From Iamia sp. SCSIO 61187 (lineage in GTDB: Bacteria > Actinomycetota > Acidimicrobiia > Acidimicrobiales > Iamiaceae): a stretch of DNA of 64,000 nucleotides. Shown here in pieces: positions 52,069-60,853 of this stretch. Numbering within the stretch: position 1 is the first letter of the stretch; each line of letters opens with the position of its first letter. The stretch covers positions 2,608,001-2,672,000 of the forward strand of contig NZ_CP050948.1 of the NCBI RefSeq assembly GCF_019443745.1. Direction: 5' to 3'. The position numbers were made by a program, and so were the translations under genes. The notes beneath the pieces were generated by a model that was not told where the DNA came from, searched no databases, and worked only from the letters and a program-made list of their open reading frames with translations.

Positions 52069-54218
52069 GTGATCAGGGGGTCGCGGGGCAGGCCGAGGAT
52101 GCGCTCGCCGATCTGGTTGCGCTTGATCTCCGACGTCCCCCCGGCGATCGACATGCCCCGGTGGATCAGCACCATGAAGTTGCTCATGGCGGCGGCACCA
52201 TCCATGAACGGGACGTCGGCCCCGTGCAGGGCGGTCTGGATGGCGACGGCCTCGTGACCCAGCTCGGAAAGGATCAGCTTGGTCATGGCGCCCTCCGGCC
52301 CCGGCCCGCCACCGGCCACCGCCCGGAACACGCTGCGCAGGTTCAGCAGGCCCATGCCCTGCTCGGTGGCGGCGTAGCGGCCCACGCGCGCGGCGCCGCC
52401 AGCGAGGCGGTCGGGGTGGGCGTCGAGCAGGGCCACCAGCGCCGAGGCCGGCGTGGCCATGCCGCCCTGGCCGCCGCCGATGCTCACGCTCTCGTTGCCG
52501 AGCGTGGCCCGGGCGACGGTCCAGCCGCCGTCGACGGGCCCGACCACGTCGTCGTCGGGGACGAAGACGTCGTTGAAGAAGACCTCGTTGAACTCCGAGC
52601 CGCCGGTCGTCATCTTGAGGGGCCGGACCTCGACGCCCTCGGCGTGCATGTCGACCACCACCATGGTGATGCCCTGGTGCTTGGGCACGTCGGGGTCGGT
52701 CCGGACGGTGGCGAAGCCCATGCCGGCGACGTGGGCACCGGAGGTCCAGACCTTCTGACCGTTGATCTTCCAGCCGCCCTCCACCCGGGTGGCGCGGGTC
52801 TTGACGCCGGCGGCGTCGGAGCCGGCGTCGGGCTCGCTGAAGAGCTGGCACCAGATCACGTCCTGGTCCAGCGCGGGCCGGACCCAGCGGGCGACCTGGT
52901 CCTCGGTGCCGAACTGGATCAGGGTGAGGATCACCCAGCCGGTGATGCCGTACGCCGGCTTGGTGATGCCGGCCGCCTTGAGCTCCTCGGCCACGACGAG
53001 CTGCTCGACCGGCCCCGCGTCGCGGCCGTAGGGCTTGGGCCAGTGGGGCATCACGTAGCCGGTCTCGATCAACCGGGTCCGCTGGTCCTCGGCCGAGAGG
53101 CCCTTGATCTCCTCGGCGAACGCCCGCACCTCGGCGCGGATGGCGTCGGCCTCGGGGGGCAGCTCGACGGCCTTGGCCCGCGTCACGCCGGCACGGGTGA
53201 GGTCCGTCAGCTCGGCGGCGACGGCCTCGGGGTCGAGGATCGCCAGCAGGGTCGTGGCCCGGCGCATGAACAGGTGGGCGTCGTGCTCCCAGGTGATGGC
53301 GATGCCGCCGTGCACCTGGGTGCTGAGGTTGGCGCACAGGTCGGCGGCCGGGGCCGCCAGCGTGACGGCCACGGCGGCGGCGTAGGTGAGCTGGTCACCG
53401 CCGGTCGAGGCGGCCCGGGCGCCGTCCCACACGGCGCTGGTGGCCAGCTCGGTGGCGACGGCCATGTTGGCGCAGTGGTGCTTGACGGCCTGGAACATGG
53501 CGATGGGCCGACCGAACTGGATCCGCTCCTTGGCGTACGCCGCGGCCATGTCGGTGCACTCCCGGGCCACGCCGACCGCCTCGGCCGCCAGCAGCAGCCG
53601 GGCCAGGTCGACCAGGGTCCGGCGGGCGCCGGGGATGACGGTCGCCGCCGCCCCGTCGAGGGTGACGCGGGCCGACCGGCGGGTGGGGTCGAGGTTGGCC
53701 GGGACGTCGACGGCGACACCGTCGCCGACCGCGACCACGGCGACGTCGTCACCCGCCGGGATCAGCAGCACCTGGGCCAGCCCCCCGCCCAGGACGGCAC
53801 CGGCGTCGCCCGACGCCGTGGCCCCGTCGACGGTCACGGTGCCACCGAGGGCGACGGCGCCGGTCAGCTCCCCGCTGACGAGCCCCGGCAGCAGCCGGGC
53901 CCTGGTGTCGTCGTCGGCGACCGCCGACAGCACCGCGCTGGCGATGACGGTCGGCACGAACGGGCCCGGCGCCACGGCCCGGCCCATCTGCTCGACGACC
54001 ACGACGAGCTCCTCGATCCCGAAGCCCGAGCCACCGTGCTCCTCGGCGACGTGGAGCCCGAGCCAGCCGAGCTCGGAGGCGTCGGACCAGGACGAGGGCA
54101 GGCCCTCGTCGGCCCCGTCCAGCAGCTGGCGGGCCTCGGCCCGGGCGCCGCGCTTCTCGAGGGCGGAGCGGGTGACCGACTCGAGCTCGAGGTGGTCATC
54201 GGTGATGGCGATCGACAT
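52065..54218 (-). CDS. Tandem acyl-CoA dehydrogenase (two ACAD domains in one chain)
   Basis: 717 residues, about twice the normal 380. The N-terminal copy (1-345) has the ACAD fold up to VHGGIAITWEHDAHLFMRRATTLL. The C-terminal copy (about 360-717) has WCQLFSEPDAGSD, KVWTSGAHVAG and the family end SIAGGTSEIKRNQIGERILG. The first copy lacks the SEPxAGSD flavin segment, so it may be structural, as in the mycobacterial FadE heterodimers for sterol side chains. The enzyme would desaturate a branched or steroid-linked acyl-CoA. Start ATG 54218. Confidence 0.87.
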   Translation of the reverse strand: MSIAITDDHLELESVTRSALEKRGARAEARQLLDGADEGLPSSWSDASELGWLGLHVAEEHGGSGFGIEELVVVVEQMGRAVAPGPFVPTVIASAVLSAVADDDTRARLLPGLVSGELTGAVALGGTVTVDGATASGDAGAVLGGGLAQVLLIPAGDDVAVVAVGDGVAVDVPANLDPTRRSARVTLDGAAATVIPGARRTLVDLARLLLAAEAVGVARECTDMAAAYAKERIQFGRPIAMFQAVKHHCANMAVATELATSAVWDGARAASTGGDQLTYAAAVAVTLAAPAADLCANLSTQVHGGIAITWEHDAHLFMRRATTLLAILDPEAVAAELTDLTRAGVTRAKAVELPPEADAIRAEVRAFAEEIKGLSAEDQRTRLIETGYVMPHWPKPYGRDAGPVEQLVVAEELKAAGITKPAYGITGWVILTLIQFGTEDQVARWVRPALDQDVIWCQLFSEPDAGSDAAGVKTRATRVEGGWKINGQKVWTSGAHVAGMGFATVRTDPDVPKHQGITMVVVDMHAEGVEVRPLKMTTGGSEFNEVFFNDVFVPDDDVVGPVDGGWTVARATLGNESVSIGGGQGGMATPASALVALLDAHPDRLAGGAARVGRYAATEQGMGLLNLRSVFRAVAGGGPGPEGAMTKLILSELGHEAVAIQTALHGADVPFMDGAAAMSNFMVLIHRGMSIAGGTSEIKRNQIGERILGLPRDPLIT

Positions 54219-54233
54219 GGGGGTCTCCGAGGG

Positions 54234-54992
54234 CTACTTGGGGGCGAAGCGCTGGCCGGCGTCGAGACGGATCGTGCCGCCGTTCAGCATGGGGTTCTCG
54301 ACGATGGCGGCGACGAGCTTGGCGTACTCGCCGGGCCGCCCCATCCGCTTGGGGAAGGCGGCGTCCTTGGTGAGGGCGGCCTCGACCTCGTCGGGGATGC
54401 CGGCGGTGAGGCCGGTGGCGAAGAGCGACGGGGCGATGGTGACGGCACGGATGCCGAGCGACCCGAGGTCGCGGGCCATGGTGAGGGCCATGCCGGCGAT
54501 GCCCGCCTTGGCCGCGGTGTAGGCGACCTGGCCGATCTGGCCCTCGAAGGCGGCGATCGACGCCGTGTTGATGATGACGCCGCGCTCGTCGTCCTCGGGC
54601 TCGTTGCGGCTCATGGCGTCGGCGACCAGGCGGCTGATGTCGAACGCCGAGATGAGGTTGAGCTCGATGATGCGGCGGAAGTCCGCCAGCGGGTGCGGGC
54701 CCTCCCGGGTGAGCGTGCGCTTGGCGATGCCCCCGCCGGTGGTGTTCACCGAGACGTGCACGCCGCCGAGGGCCTCGACGGCGCCGGCCACGGCGGCTGC
54801 CGTCTGCTCCTCGTCCATGACGTTGCACGCGAAGAACGGTGCGTCGAGCGCCTCGGCCACCTCGGCGCCCCGCGACGTCGGGAGGTCGACGATGGCGACG
54901 TCGGCCCCCCTCTCCCGCAGCAGCTCGGCGCTGGCCTTGGCCATGCCCGAGGCACCGCCGAAGACGATGGCCTTCTTGCCCTGGATCTCCAT
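54234..54992 (-). CDS. Short-chain dehydrogenase (HSD10-like)
   Basis: 252 residues with a modified glycine motif FGGASGMAKASAE, the catalytic Ser in NTASIAAFEG and Tyr-x-x-x-Lys in YTAAK. It resembles type II 3-hydroxyacyl-CoA dehydrogenases of the HSD10 group, which would follow the dehydrogenase and hydratase steps encoded by its neighbours. It is separated by 15 nt from the ACAD gene downstream. Confidence 0.88.
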   Translation of the reverse strand: MEIQGKKAIVFGGASGMAKASAELLRERGADVAIVDLPTSRGAEVAEALDAPFFACNVMDEEQTAAAVAGAVEALGGVHVSVNTTGGGIAKRTLTREGPHPLADFRRIIELNLISAFDISRLVADAMSRNEPEDDERGVIINTASIAAFEGQIGQVAYTAAKAGIAGMALTMARDLGSLGIRAVTIAPSLFATGLTAGIPDEVEAALTKDAAFPKRMGRPGEYAKLVAAIVENPMLNGGTIRLDAGQRFAPK

Positions 54993-54993
54993 G

Positions 54994-55791
54994 TCAGCGT
55001 CCCCTCCAGACGGGCGTGCGCTTCTCGACGAACGCCATCGATCCCTCGCGCGCGTCCTCGCTGGCGAACACGGAGGCCTGCAGCTCGGCGTGGCGCGCCC
55101 AGACCTCGGCCGCCGGCTCGAAGGCGGCCCGGCGCAGGAGCTCCTTGGTCGCCTGCACGCCCAGCGGCCCGTTGGCGGCCACCCGCTCGGCCAGGGCGAC
55201 GGCGGCGTCGAGGACCTCGGCGGCGGGCACGGCTGCGTTGATCAGCCCGAGGCGGACCGCCTCGGCGGCGTCGATCGGGTCACCGGTGAGGGTCAGCTCC
55301 AGCGCCTTCGCCAGCGGGATCCGCCGGGAGAGGAACATGCCGCCCCCCGCCGCGAACAGGCCCCGCTTGACCTCGGGCAGCCCGAAGCGGGCGTCGGCGG
55401 CGGCGACCACCAGGTCGCACGCCATCAGCAGCTCGAACCCGCCGGCGAGGGCCGTCGCCTGGGCCGCGCCGATCACGGGGGTCGCGGCCTCGCCGCGGGA
55501 CATGAAGCGCCCGAAGGTGGCCATGTGGGCCTTGTCGTCCTCGCTGGGCGCCAGGTCGCCGCCGGCGAAGGCGGCCAGGTCCATGCCGGCGCAGAACGAC
55601 CGGTCCCCGGTGCCGGTGAGGACGACGGCGCGGACGTCGGGGGTGGCGTCGGCCTCGCCGATGGCCCGGCCGATGCCGGCCATCACGGCGCCGTTGAGGG
55701 CGTTGCGCTTGGCGGGGCGGTTGATGCGCACGACCAGGACAGCGTCGCGCCGCTCGGTGATGACCTCGGGCTCGTCGGGGGTCTCGGGCAT
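54994..55791 (-). CDS. Enoyl-CoA hydratase/isomerase family protein
   Basis: 265-residue crotonase with the oxyanion segments GTGDRSFCAGMDLAAF and ATALAGGFELLMACDLVVAA and the acid segment FGLPEVKRGLFAAGGGMFLSR. First gene of the operon with the SDR, tandem ACAD and thioesterase genes, giving the core of beta-oxidation except the thiolase. A TAGCGT box lies 9 nt before the ATG. Confidence 0.88.
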   Translation of the reverse strand: MPETPDEPEVITERRDAVLVVRINRPAKRNALNGAVMAGIGRAIGEADATPDVRAVVLTGTGDRSFCAGMDLAAFAGGDLAPSEDDKAHMATFGRFMSRGEAATPVIGAAQATALAGGFELLMACDLVVAAADARFGLPEVKRGLFAAGGGMFLSRRIPLAKALELTLTGDPIDAAEAVRLGLINAAVPAAEVLDAAVALAERVAANGPLGVQATKELLRRAAFEPAAEVWARHAELQASVFASEDAREGSMAFVEKRTPVWRGR

Positions 55792-55841
55792 AGTGCCGTT
55801 ACGCTAGTCGGTACAGATCAGGGGCGTGGGGCCCCGGCATT

Positions 55842-55858
55842 CGTCAACTCTTCTGACG
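55842..55858. promoter_or_regulatory. Inverted repeat CGTCA-N7-TGACG, candidate TetR operator
   Basis: It lies between the divergent crotonase operon and the TetR gene and overlaps the -35 area of the tetR promoter, so it could control both. Confidence 0.45.
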
Positions 55859-55866
55859 CTCGGCGG

Positions 55867-55872
55867 TAGCCT
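55867..55872 (+). promoter_or_regulatory. -10 box of the leaderless tetR promoter
   Basis: TAGCCT followed by 7 nt and the ATG at 55880. Confidence 0.45.
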
Positions 55873-55879
55873 CGTGACG

Positions 55880-56698
55880 ATGGCCACCGAGGGCGTCCGC
55901 CCCAGCTCCCGCGCCGCCCTGGTGGACGCCGCCTTCGAGGAGTTCTCCACCAAGGGCTACGAGGCGGCCACCGTGGCGGGCATCGCCGAGCGGGCCGGCG
56001 TGACCACCGGTGCGGTGTACGCCCACTTCTCGGGCAAGCTCGACCTCCTGATCGCCACCGTGGGCCTGGCCCCGGTCGAGGCCATCCTCCGCACCGCGGG
56101 TGACATCGCCACCCTCCCGTGGGCCGAGGCGTCGAAGGTGATCATCCGGTCGATGACCACCCGCCCCGACCGGCGCCGGCTGCTGCTCCTGGACGTCATC
56201 GTCGTCGCCCGCCGGGACCCGCAGGTGGCGGGGATCCTCCAGCGCGGCCTCGGCCGGTACCTCGACGCCATGACGACCACCAACGACGAGGCCGTGGCCC
56301 ACGGCCTGATCGAGCCGGCGGTCAGCACCGACGACCTGGCCCGGGTCATGGCCCTGCTCTCCATGGGGATGCTGGTCTTCGCCGCCCTGGAGGAGGCGCC
56401 GCCCTCCGACGTCGCCTTCGCCCGCCTGGCCGACCTGCTGCTCCGATCGGCCGGGTCCGACGACGACCGCTCCCCCGCCCTGGCCCGGGTGCGGACCCGG
56501 GCGGCGGCGGTCGACGAGGCGCGCCACTCGCTCCACGCCGGCATCGCCGAGGCGGTGGCCGAGGGCCACAGCCTCCGCCAGGTGGGTGCCGCCGCCGGGA
56601 TGTCCCACGAGCGCGTCCGCCAGGTGCTCCGCCAGGCCGACACCCGGGGCGACGAGCGGGTCGCGGGCCGGTCCGCCTCGCCCGGCGACGGTCCCTAG
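55880..56698 (+). CDS. TetR regulator with an extra C-terminal sigma-4-like HTH
   Basis: 272 residues. The N-terminal TetR HTH reads ATVAGIAERAGVTTGAVYAHF with a normal ligand-binding domain behind it (about 55-200). After a Arg-rich linker the last 50 residues are a second HTH, GHSLRQVGAAAGMSHERVRQVLRQ, like sigma-70 region 4 or a small RNA-polymerase-associated domain. The fusion is unusual. ATG 55880 follows a leaderless -10 box; the longer frame is not needed. It is divergent from the acyl-CoA operon it probably represses. Confidence 0.85.
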   Translation: MATEGVRPSSRAALVDAAFEEFSTKGYEAATVAGIAERAGVTTGAVYAHFSGKLDLLIATVGLAPVEAILRTAGDIATLPWAEASKVIIRSMTTRPDRRRLLLLDVIVVARRDPQVAGILQRGLGRYLDAMTTTNDEAVAHGLIEPAVSTDDLARVMALLSMGMLVFAALEEAPPSDVAFARLADLLLRSAGSDDDRSPALARVRTRAAAVDEARHSLHAGIAEAVAEGHSLRQVGAAAGMSHERVRQVLRQADTRGDERVAGRSASPGDGP

Positions 56699-56832
56699 CG
56701 GACCGCAGGGCGCCGGCGGAGGTCGTCGGGCCCGATGACCGCAGGGAGCGGTGTCGGAACGACATTCCATGGTCGGGGGGCCGCACTCCTCCCCCGCTGC
56801 GGCGTCTCGAACGAGCGGGTCGGGGCCGACGG

Positions 56833-58302
56833 TCAGCCGACCGCCTCGCCCTCGACGAGGACCCGGCGGCGGCCGTCGCCGGGGGGCGTGACCGGTCGCG
56901 CCATGCCCGGGGCGGCGACGGCCGCGGCGACGGCGAAGGCCGCACCGACGGCGAAGGCGAGCGGGAACCGGTCGAGGTCACCGGCGTAGAGCGAGGCGAG
57001 GATCGTGATGCCGAAGACCACGCCGAGCTGGCCGGCGAGGCGCTCGGCGGCGCCGGCCATGCCCAGGTCGCCCTCGTCGACGGCGTCGGCCAGGGCGGTG
57101 CTGATCGCCGGCCGCAGCAACCCGTAGCCCGTCCCCTGGAGGACGAACCCGCCGACGACGACCATCGGCAGCGAGTCGAGCGCCGAGCCCGTCGCCAGGC
57201 CCGCCATGCCGAGGCCGAGCACGACGCAGCCGGCGAGGGCCGAGAGCCGGGCGCCGACCCGGGCCGTCACCCGGCCCCCGACGGGTGACATCACGGCGAA
57301 CAGCACCGGCCGGATGCTGAGGATGGGCACGGCGCTGGTGAGCGAGTAGTCGAACTGTTGCACCACCAGGAGCGAGGCCAGGAAGAAGCCCCCCATGTAC
57401 GAGGCCCCGGTGAGGAGCGTCACCACCAGGGTCGAACCGGTCGACCGGGCGCGCAGGAACGCCAGGGGCACCAGCGGCGCGGGGCTCCGGCGCTCGACGC
57501 CCACGAACGCGGCCAGCCCGGCCACCGCCACCGCCGAGAGCGCCAGCGTCCAGGGGCTGAGGATCCCCCACCGGCGTGCCTCGCTCGCCACCACCAGCAG
57601 CGGCCCGATGCCGATCGCCAGGCTGGCGGCACCCGGCACGTCGAACCGGGCCGCCCGCCGGGGCGTCTCGCGCAGGATCGCCCACGAGGCCGCGACCGGC
57701 AGCACCATCAGGGCCGCCTGGAGGAGGAAGAGGGTGGGCCAGCCCAGCACGTCGATGGCCGGGGCCCCGATGGTGAGGCCGACGACGGGGGCGCCGGCCG
57801 AGATCATCGACCACCAGCCCATGGCCTTGGCCCGGCGCTCCCCGACGTGGACCGCGTTGATCAGGGCCAACGAGCTCGGCATCGTGCTCGTGCCGGCGAT
57901 CTGGCCCAGGGTCCGCCAGGCGATGAGGGCGGGAGCGCTCGTCGCCGTGGCGCTGAGGGCGGTGAAGGCGACGGCCAGGGCGAACCCGGTGAGGAAGACC
58001 CGCCGGTGGCCGTGGAGGTCCCCCAGCTTGCCGAGGATGGGCAGGGCCAGCGCCGAGCCCACCATCGGCAGGGTCAGCACCCAGGCCAGGGTCGTCTCCG
58101 TGCTGCCGAGGTCGTCGGCGATGGTCGGGATCGCCAGGGTCAAGATGGTGACCGGGAAGGTGGTGGCGAAGAGGCCCGACAGGGCGACCAGGAGCACGGC
58201 GCGGGGGTAGCGGCCGCCCTGCTCGATCCGCGCTCCGATCCGCGTCCGGACCGCCGAGGGCCGAGGGATCCGGTCGGGCCGGGGCCCTCCGCCCGAGCTC
58301 AT
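56833..58302 (-). CDS. MFS drug-efflux-type transporter
   Basis: 489 residues with 14 likely helices, DHA2-type. The motif near the first loop is GKLGDLHGHRRVFLTGFAL and motif C-like GWWSMISAGAPVVGLTIGAPAID follows, split by loops. Exports lipophilic compounds by proton exchange. It is alone between convergent and divergent neighbours; substrate unknown. ATG 58302 gives a usual N-terminus. Confidence 0.87.
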   Translation of the reverse strand: MSSGGGPRPDRIPRPSAVRTRIGARIEQGGRYPRAVLLVALSGLFATTFPVTILTLAIPTIADDLGSTETTLAWVLTLPMVGSALALPILGKLGDLHGHRRVFLTGFALAVAFTALSATATSAPALIAWRTLGQIAGTSTMPSSLALINAVHVGERRAKAMGWWSMISAGAPVVGLTIGAPAIDVLGWPTLFLLQAALMVLPVAASWAILRETPRRAARFDVPGAASLAIGIGPLLVVASEARRWGILSPWTLALSAVAVAGLAAFVGVERRSPAPLVPLAFLRARSTGSTLVVTLLTGASYMGGFFLASLLVVQQFDYSLTSAVPILSIRPVLFAVMSPVGGRVTARVGARLSALAGCVVLGLGMAGLATGSALDSLPMVVVGGFVLQGTGYGLLRPAISTALADAVDEGDLGMAGAAERLAGQLGVVFGITILASLYAGDLDRFPLAFAVGAAFAVAAAVAAPGMARPVTPPGDGRRRVLVEGEAVG

Positions 58303-58369
58303 GCGGCGGCGGCGGCTCGGCGGGAGGTCACGCTCCGACGGTACGACGCCGCCGCCGTCGCCTCCCAGG

Positions 58370-58795
58370 TCACACGACGCTGAGCTGCACGGTGATGTTG
58401 CCTCGGGTGGCGTTGGAGTAGGGGCACACCTCGTGGGCCTGCTCGACGGCCTTGCGGGCGTCCTCGGCGGAGGCGTTGGGCAGGCTGACGTCGAGGTCGA
58501 CGGCCAGGCCGAACGGGAAGGTCTCGGTCGAGCCGAGGTGCACGGTGGCCGACACCGCGGAGTCGGCCGTGTCGATCCCTCCCTGGGCGGCGACGAGGCG
58601 GAGCGCGGAGTGGAAGCAGGCGGCGTAGCCGGCGGCGAAGAGCTGCTCGGGGTTGGTGGCCGCACCCGGACCGCCCAGCTCGACCGGCAGGCGGACCTCG
58701 GCGTCGACGAGCCCGTCGTCGGAGGCGACGTGGCCGTTGCGGCCGTCGCCGGTGGCGTGGGCGGTGGTGCTGTAGAGGACGTTCATCTCGGTCAT
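58370..58795 (-). CDS. ohr: Organic hydroperoxide resistance protein (Ohr/OsmC)
   Basis: 141 residues of the OsmC/Ohr fold. The two redox Cys are in YAACFHSAL and EVCPYSNATRGNI, and the Arg in VRLPVELGG belongs to the active site. It reduces organic peroxides. ATG 58795 is the first of two closely spaced ATGs (58786 the other). Divergent from the ohrR gene and sharing its operator. Confidence 0.9.
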   Translation of the reverse strand: MTEMNVLYSTTAHATGDGRNGHVASDDGLVDAEVRLPVELGGPGAATNPEQLFAAGYAACFHSALRLVAAQGGIDTADSAVSATVHLGSTETFPFGLAVDLDVSLPNASAEDARKAVEQAHEVCPYSNATRGNITVQLSVV

Positions 58796-58807
58796 GCCCC
58801 GCACTCT

Positions 58808-58819
58808 ATTGTGCACAAT
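58808..58819. promoter_or_regulatory. OhrR operator ATTGTGCACAAT
   Basis: A perfect 12-bp palindrome in the 53-bp gap between the divergent ohr and ohrR genes, AT-rich against the surroundings. It lies on the promoter side of the -10-like GATAAT (58834-58839) of ohrR. Confidence 0.7.
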
Positions 58820-58848
58820 TGGATTGCGTGCGCGATAATCTCGGCACC

Positions 58849-59325
58849 ATGGCCCGCCACCCCCAGCTCGAGCTCGACCTCCAGCTGTGCTTCCCCCTCT
58901 ACGCCGCCTCCCGCGCCCTCACCCGGGCCTACGGCCCCCTCCTCGAACCGGCCGGCGTGACCTACCCCCAGTACCTCGCGCTGCTCGCCCTCTGGTCCGG
59001 CCCCGGGAGCCAGACCGTCGGCGAGCTGGGCCGGCGCCTCCGCCTCGACTCCGGCACCCTCACCCCCCTGCTCAAGCGGCTCGAGGGCGCCGGCCTGGTG
59101 ACCCGCCGGCGCGACCCCGACGACGAGCGCCGCGTGGTCGTCGCCCTCACCGAGGCCGGCGACGCCCTCCAGGACGACCTGGCCCACGTGCCCGGCGCCC
59201 TCGTCGAGCAGCTCGGGCTCACCTTCGAGGACGGCCTCGCCCTCCGCTCGCTGGTCGATCGGCTGATCGCCAACCTCGATGCCGCCGCACCGACCACCCC
59301 CGCCGACCCCCAGGACCCCTCATGA
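58849..59325 (+). CDS. ohrR: OhrR-type MarR regulator
   Basis: 158 residues. The peroxide-sensing Cys is near residue 14 in LQLCFPLYAASR, followed by the winged helix (TVGELGRRLRLDSGTLTPLLKRLE). Oxidation of that Cys releases the operator. Co-translated with the DoxX gene (ATGA). ATG 58849 was chosen over the upstream TTG because it is preceded by a -10 box. Confidence 0.9.
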   Translation: MARHPQLELDLQLCFPLYAASRALTRAYGPLLEPAGVTYPQYLALLALWSGPGSQTVGELGRRLRLDSGTLTPLLKRLEGAGLVTRRRDPDDERRVVVALTEAGDALQDDLAHVPGALVEQLGLTFEDGLALRSLVDRLIANLDAAAPTTPADPQDPS

Positions 59326-59732
59326 GCGACGACCGCATCCGCACGATCGGGCGGTGGGCGCTGGGCGGCGCCCTCGTCGTGGCCGGGACCGGCCACCTCA
59401 CCGCCCAGCGGGAGGAGTTCCAGGCCCAGGTGCCCGACTGGTTCCCCGTCGGGGCCGACGCCGTGGTGGTCGCCTCGGGCGTCGTCGAGATCACCCTCGG
59501 CCTGGCCCTGCTCCTCCTGCGGCGCCGGCGCACCGCCGTCGGGTGGGTCGTCGCCGGCTTCTTCGTCGTGATCTTCCCCGGCAACGTCGCCCAGCTGGTC
59601 GAGGGCACCGACGCCTTCGGGCTCGACAGCGACCTGAAGCGGGCCCTCCGCCTGCCCTTCCAGCCCGTCCTGGTCGCCTGGGCGCTCTGGTCGACCGGCG
59701 CCTGGCGGGAGTGGCGCTCCACCCGCCGCTGA
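59322..59732 (+). CDS. DoxX-family membrane protein
   Basis: 136 residues with four helices (GALVVAGTGHL, AVVVASGVVEITLGLALLLL, TAVGWVVAGFFVVIFPGNVAQL, PVLVAWALWSTG) typical of DoxX-like proteins, which associate with oxidoreductases at the membrane. Placed behind ohrR, so probably peroxide-induced. Confidence 0.8.
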   Translation: MSDDRIRTIGRWALGGALVVAGTGHLTAQREEFQAQVPDWFPVGADAVVVASGVVEITLGLALLLLRRRRTAVGWVVAGFFVVIFPGNVAQLVEGTDAFGLDSDLKRALRLPFQPVLVAWALWSTGAWREWRSTRR

Positions 59733-59827
59733 GCGCTCAGCGGTCGGGCGCGAACGTCGTCAGGTCGCGCTCGGCGTCACGCCGGCCGGCGTCCCGCAGA
59801 CCGCGGCGTGCCGGTGCGACCCGATCG

Positions 59828-60682
59828 TCAGTGGCCGGTGTGTCCTCCCGCCATGTCCCAGCACGGGTCGTCGTGCGGCGCCGGCCCCCCGGCGAGGAGG
59901 CAGGGGTGGTGGTTGACGAAGACGTCGGGCTCATGGGTCCAACCGGGGACGATCCATGCGTGGACCATCCAGTAGTCGTCGAGGTGGAGGTTCACCCCGT
60001 TGAGCTGCGCGCACCCCTCGTCGGTGCGGCCCTGGCCGCGGAACTCCACGGTGTCCCGATCGAAGCAGAGACGCGGGTGGACGTGCCACCAGTCGTTGCC
60101 GCCGGCGAAGCCGGCCGGGGGGTGGCCGTCGACGGACCTGACGTACCACGCCATGCCGACCAGACGGGCGGCCGGCCCGTTCCCGTCGTACATCAGGAAC
60201 TCCGGCTGGGCGGGATCGAACGTCTCGTCGATGATGCTGCCCTCGAGCACCGGCTCGAGGGGGTCGAAGTCCGGGTCGTCGAAGTGGTGGGCGCCGAAGT
60301 CCTGGACCCGCACGTGATGGGTGCCCATCCCGGCGACGTACGGGACGACCTGGTGGAAGCCGGCCGCTTCGGCCTCGCCTGCGGTGGGCCACTGGTTGAC
60401 GTACGCGAGGGCGGCGTCGAGCTGCACCGAGACGGAGATGCAGTCGTCCCAGGAGAGCATGCCCTTGGTCTGACCGTCGTAGGCGCCGCCGTCGTCGTCG
60501 CCGTGGCCCCCGGCGTGGCCGCCGTCACCGCTGGAGTGGCACCACCACGGGCGGGTGTCGGGCGACGTCTCTCGGTGCTCCTGCGCCGCGACGTAGTACT
60601 GGCAGCTGGAGGCCACCAGAGCCACCGCGGCCGCCACGCAGGCGATCGGGATCGAGCGGTGGGTGCGACGTCGTCGGAGCAT
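59828..60682 (-). CDS. His-rich secreted lipoprotein, unknown function
   Basis: 284 residues with a signal peptide ending in lipobox VASSC. The mature protein is rich in His (SSGDGGHAGGHGDDDG, GMGTHHVRVQDFGAHHF, WWHVHPRLCF, NHHPCLLAGG) and also has six Cys, suggesting a metal-binding surface protein. Family not recognised. ATG 60682 has AAAGGG 8 nt upstream. Upstream DNA shows no clear operator. Confidence 0.68.
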   Translation of the reverse strand: MLRRRRTHRSIPIACVAAAVALVASSCQYYVAAQEHRETSPDTRPWWCHSSGDGGHAGGHGDDDGGAYDGQTKGMLSWDDCISVSVQLDAALAYVNQWPTAGEAEAAGFHQVVPYVAGMGTHHVRVQDFGAHHFDDPDFDPLEPVLEGSIIDETFDPAQPEFLMYDGNGPAARLVGMAWYVRSVDGHPPAGFAGGNDWWHVHPRLCFDRDTVEFRGQGRTDEGCAQLNGVNLHLDDYWMVHAWIVPGWTHEPDVFVNHHPCLLAGGPAPHDDPCWDMAGGHTGH

Positions 60683-60853
60683 CGGGCTGCCCTTTCGTTC
60701 CTCGCGGTGTCGCGACGGTACCAACAGCCCGCGGGCCGGTCCACCGTCTGGGCGTTCCACGATCCGCCGTGACCCCGACCGTGACGGACAACGGGTCCCG
60801 CGGCGGTGATCGACGAGTGGGCATCGGCGACCTCCGGGGCCCTGACGGTCGGG

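Noticed and set aside
52161-55241. Plus-strand open frame of 1026 codons opposite the acyl-CoA operon
   Set aside because: Shadow frame with low-complexity Gly/Asp/Val content; the minus strand holds well-formed ACAD, SDR and crotonase genes.
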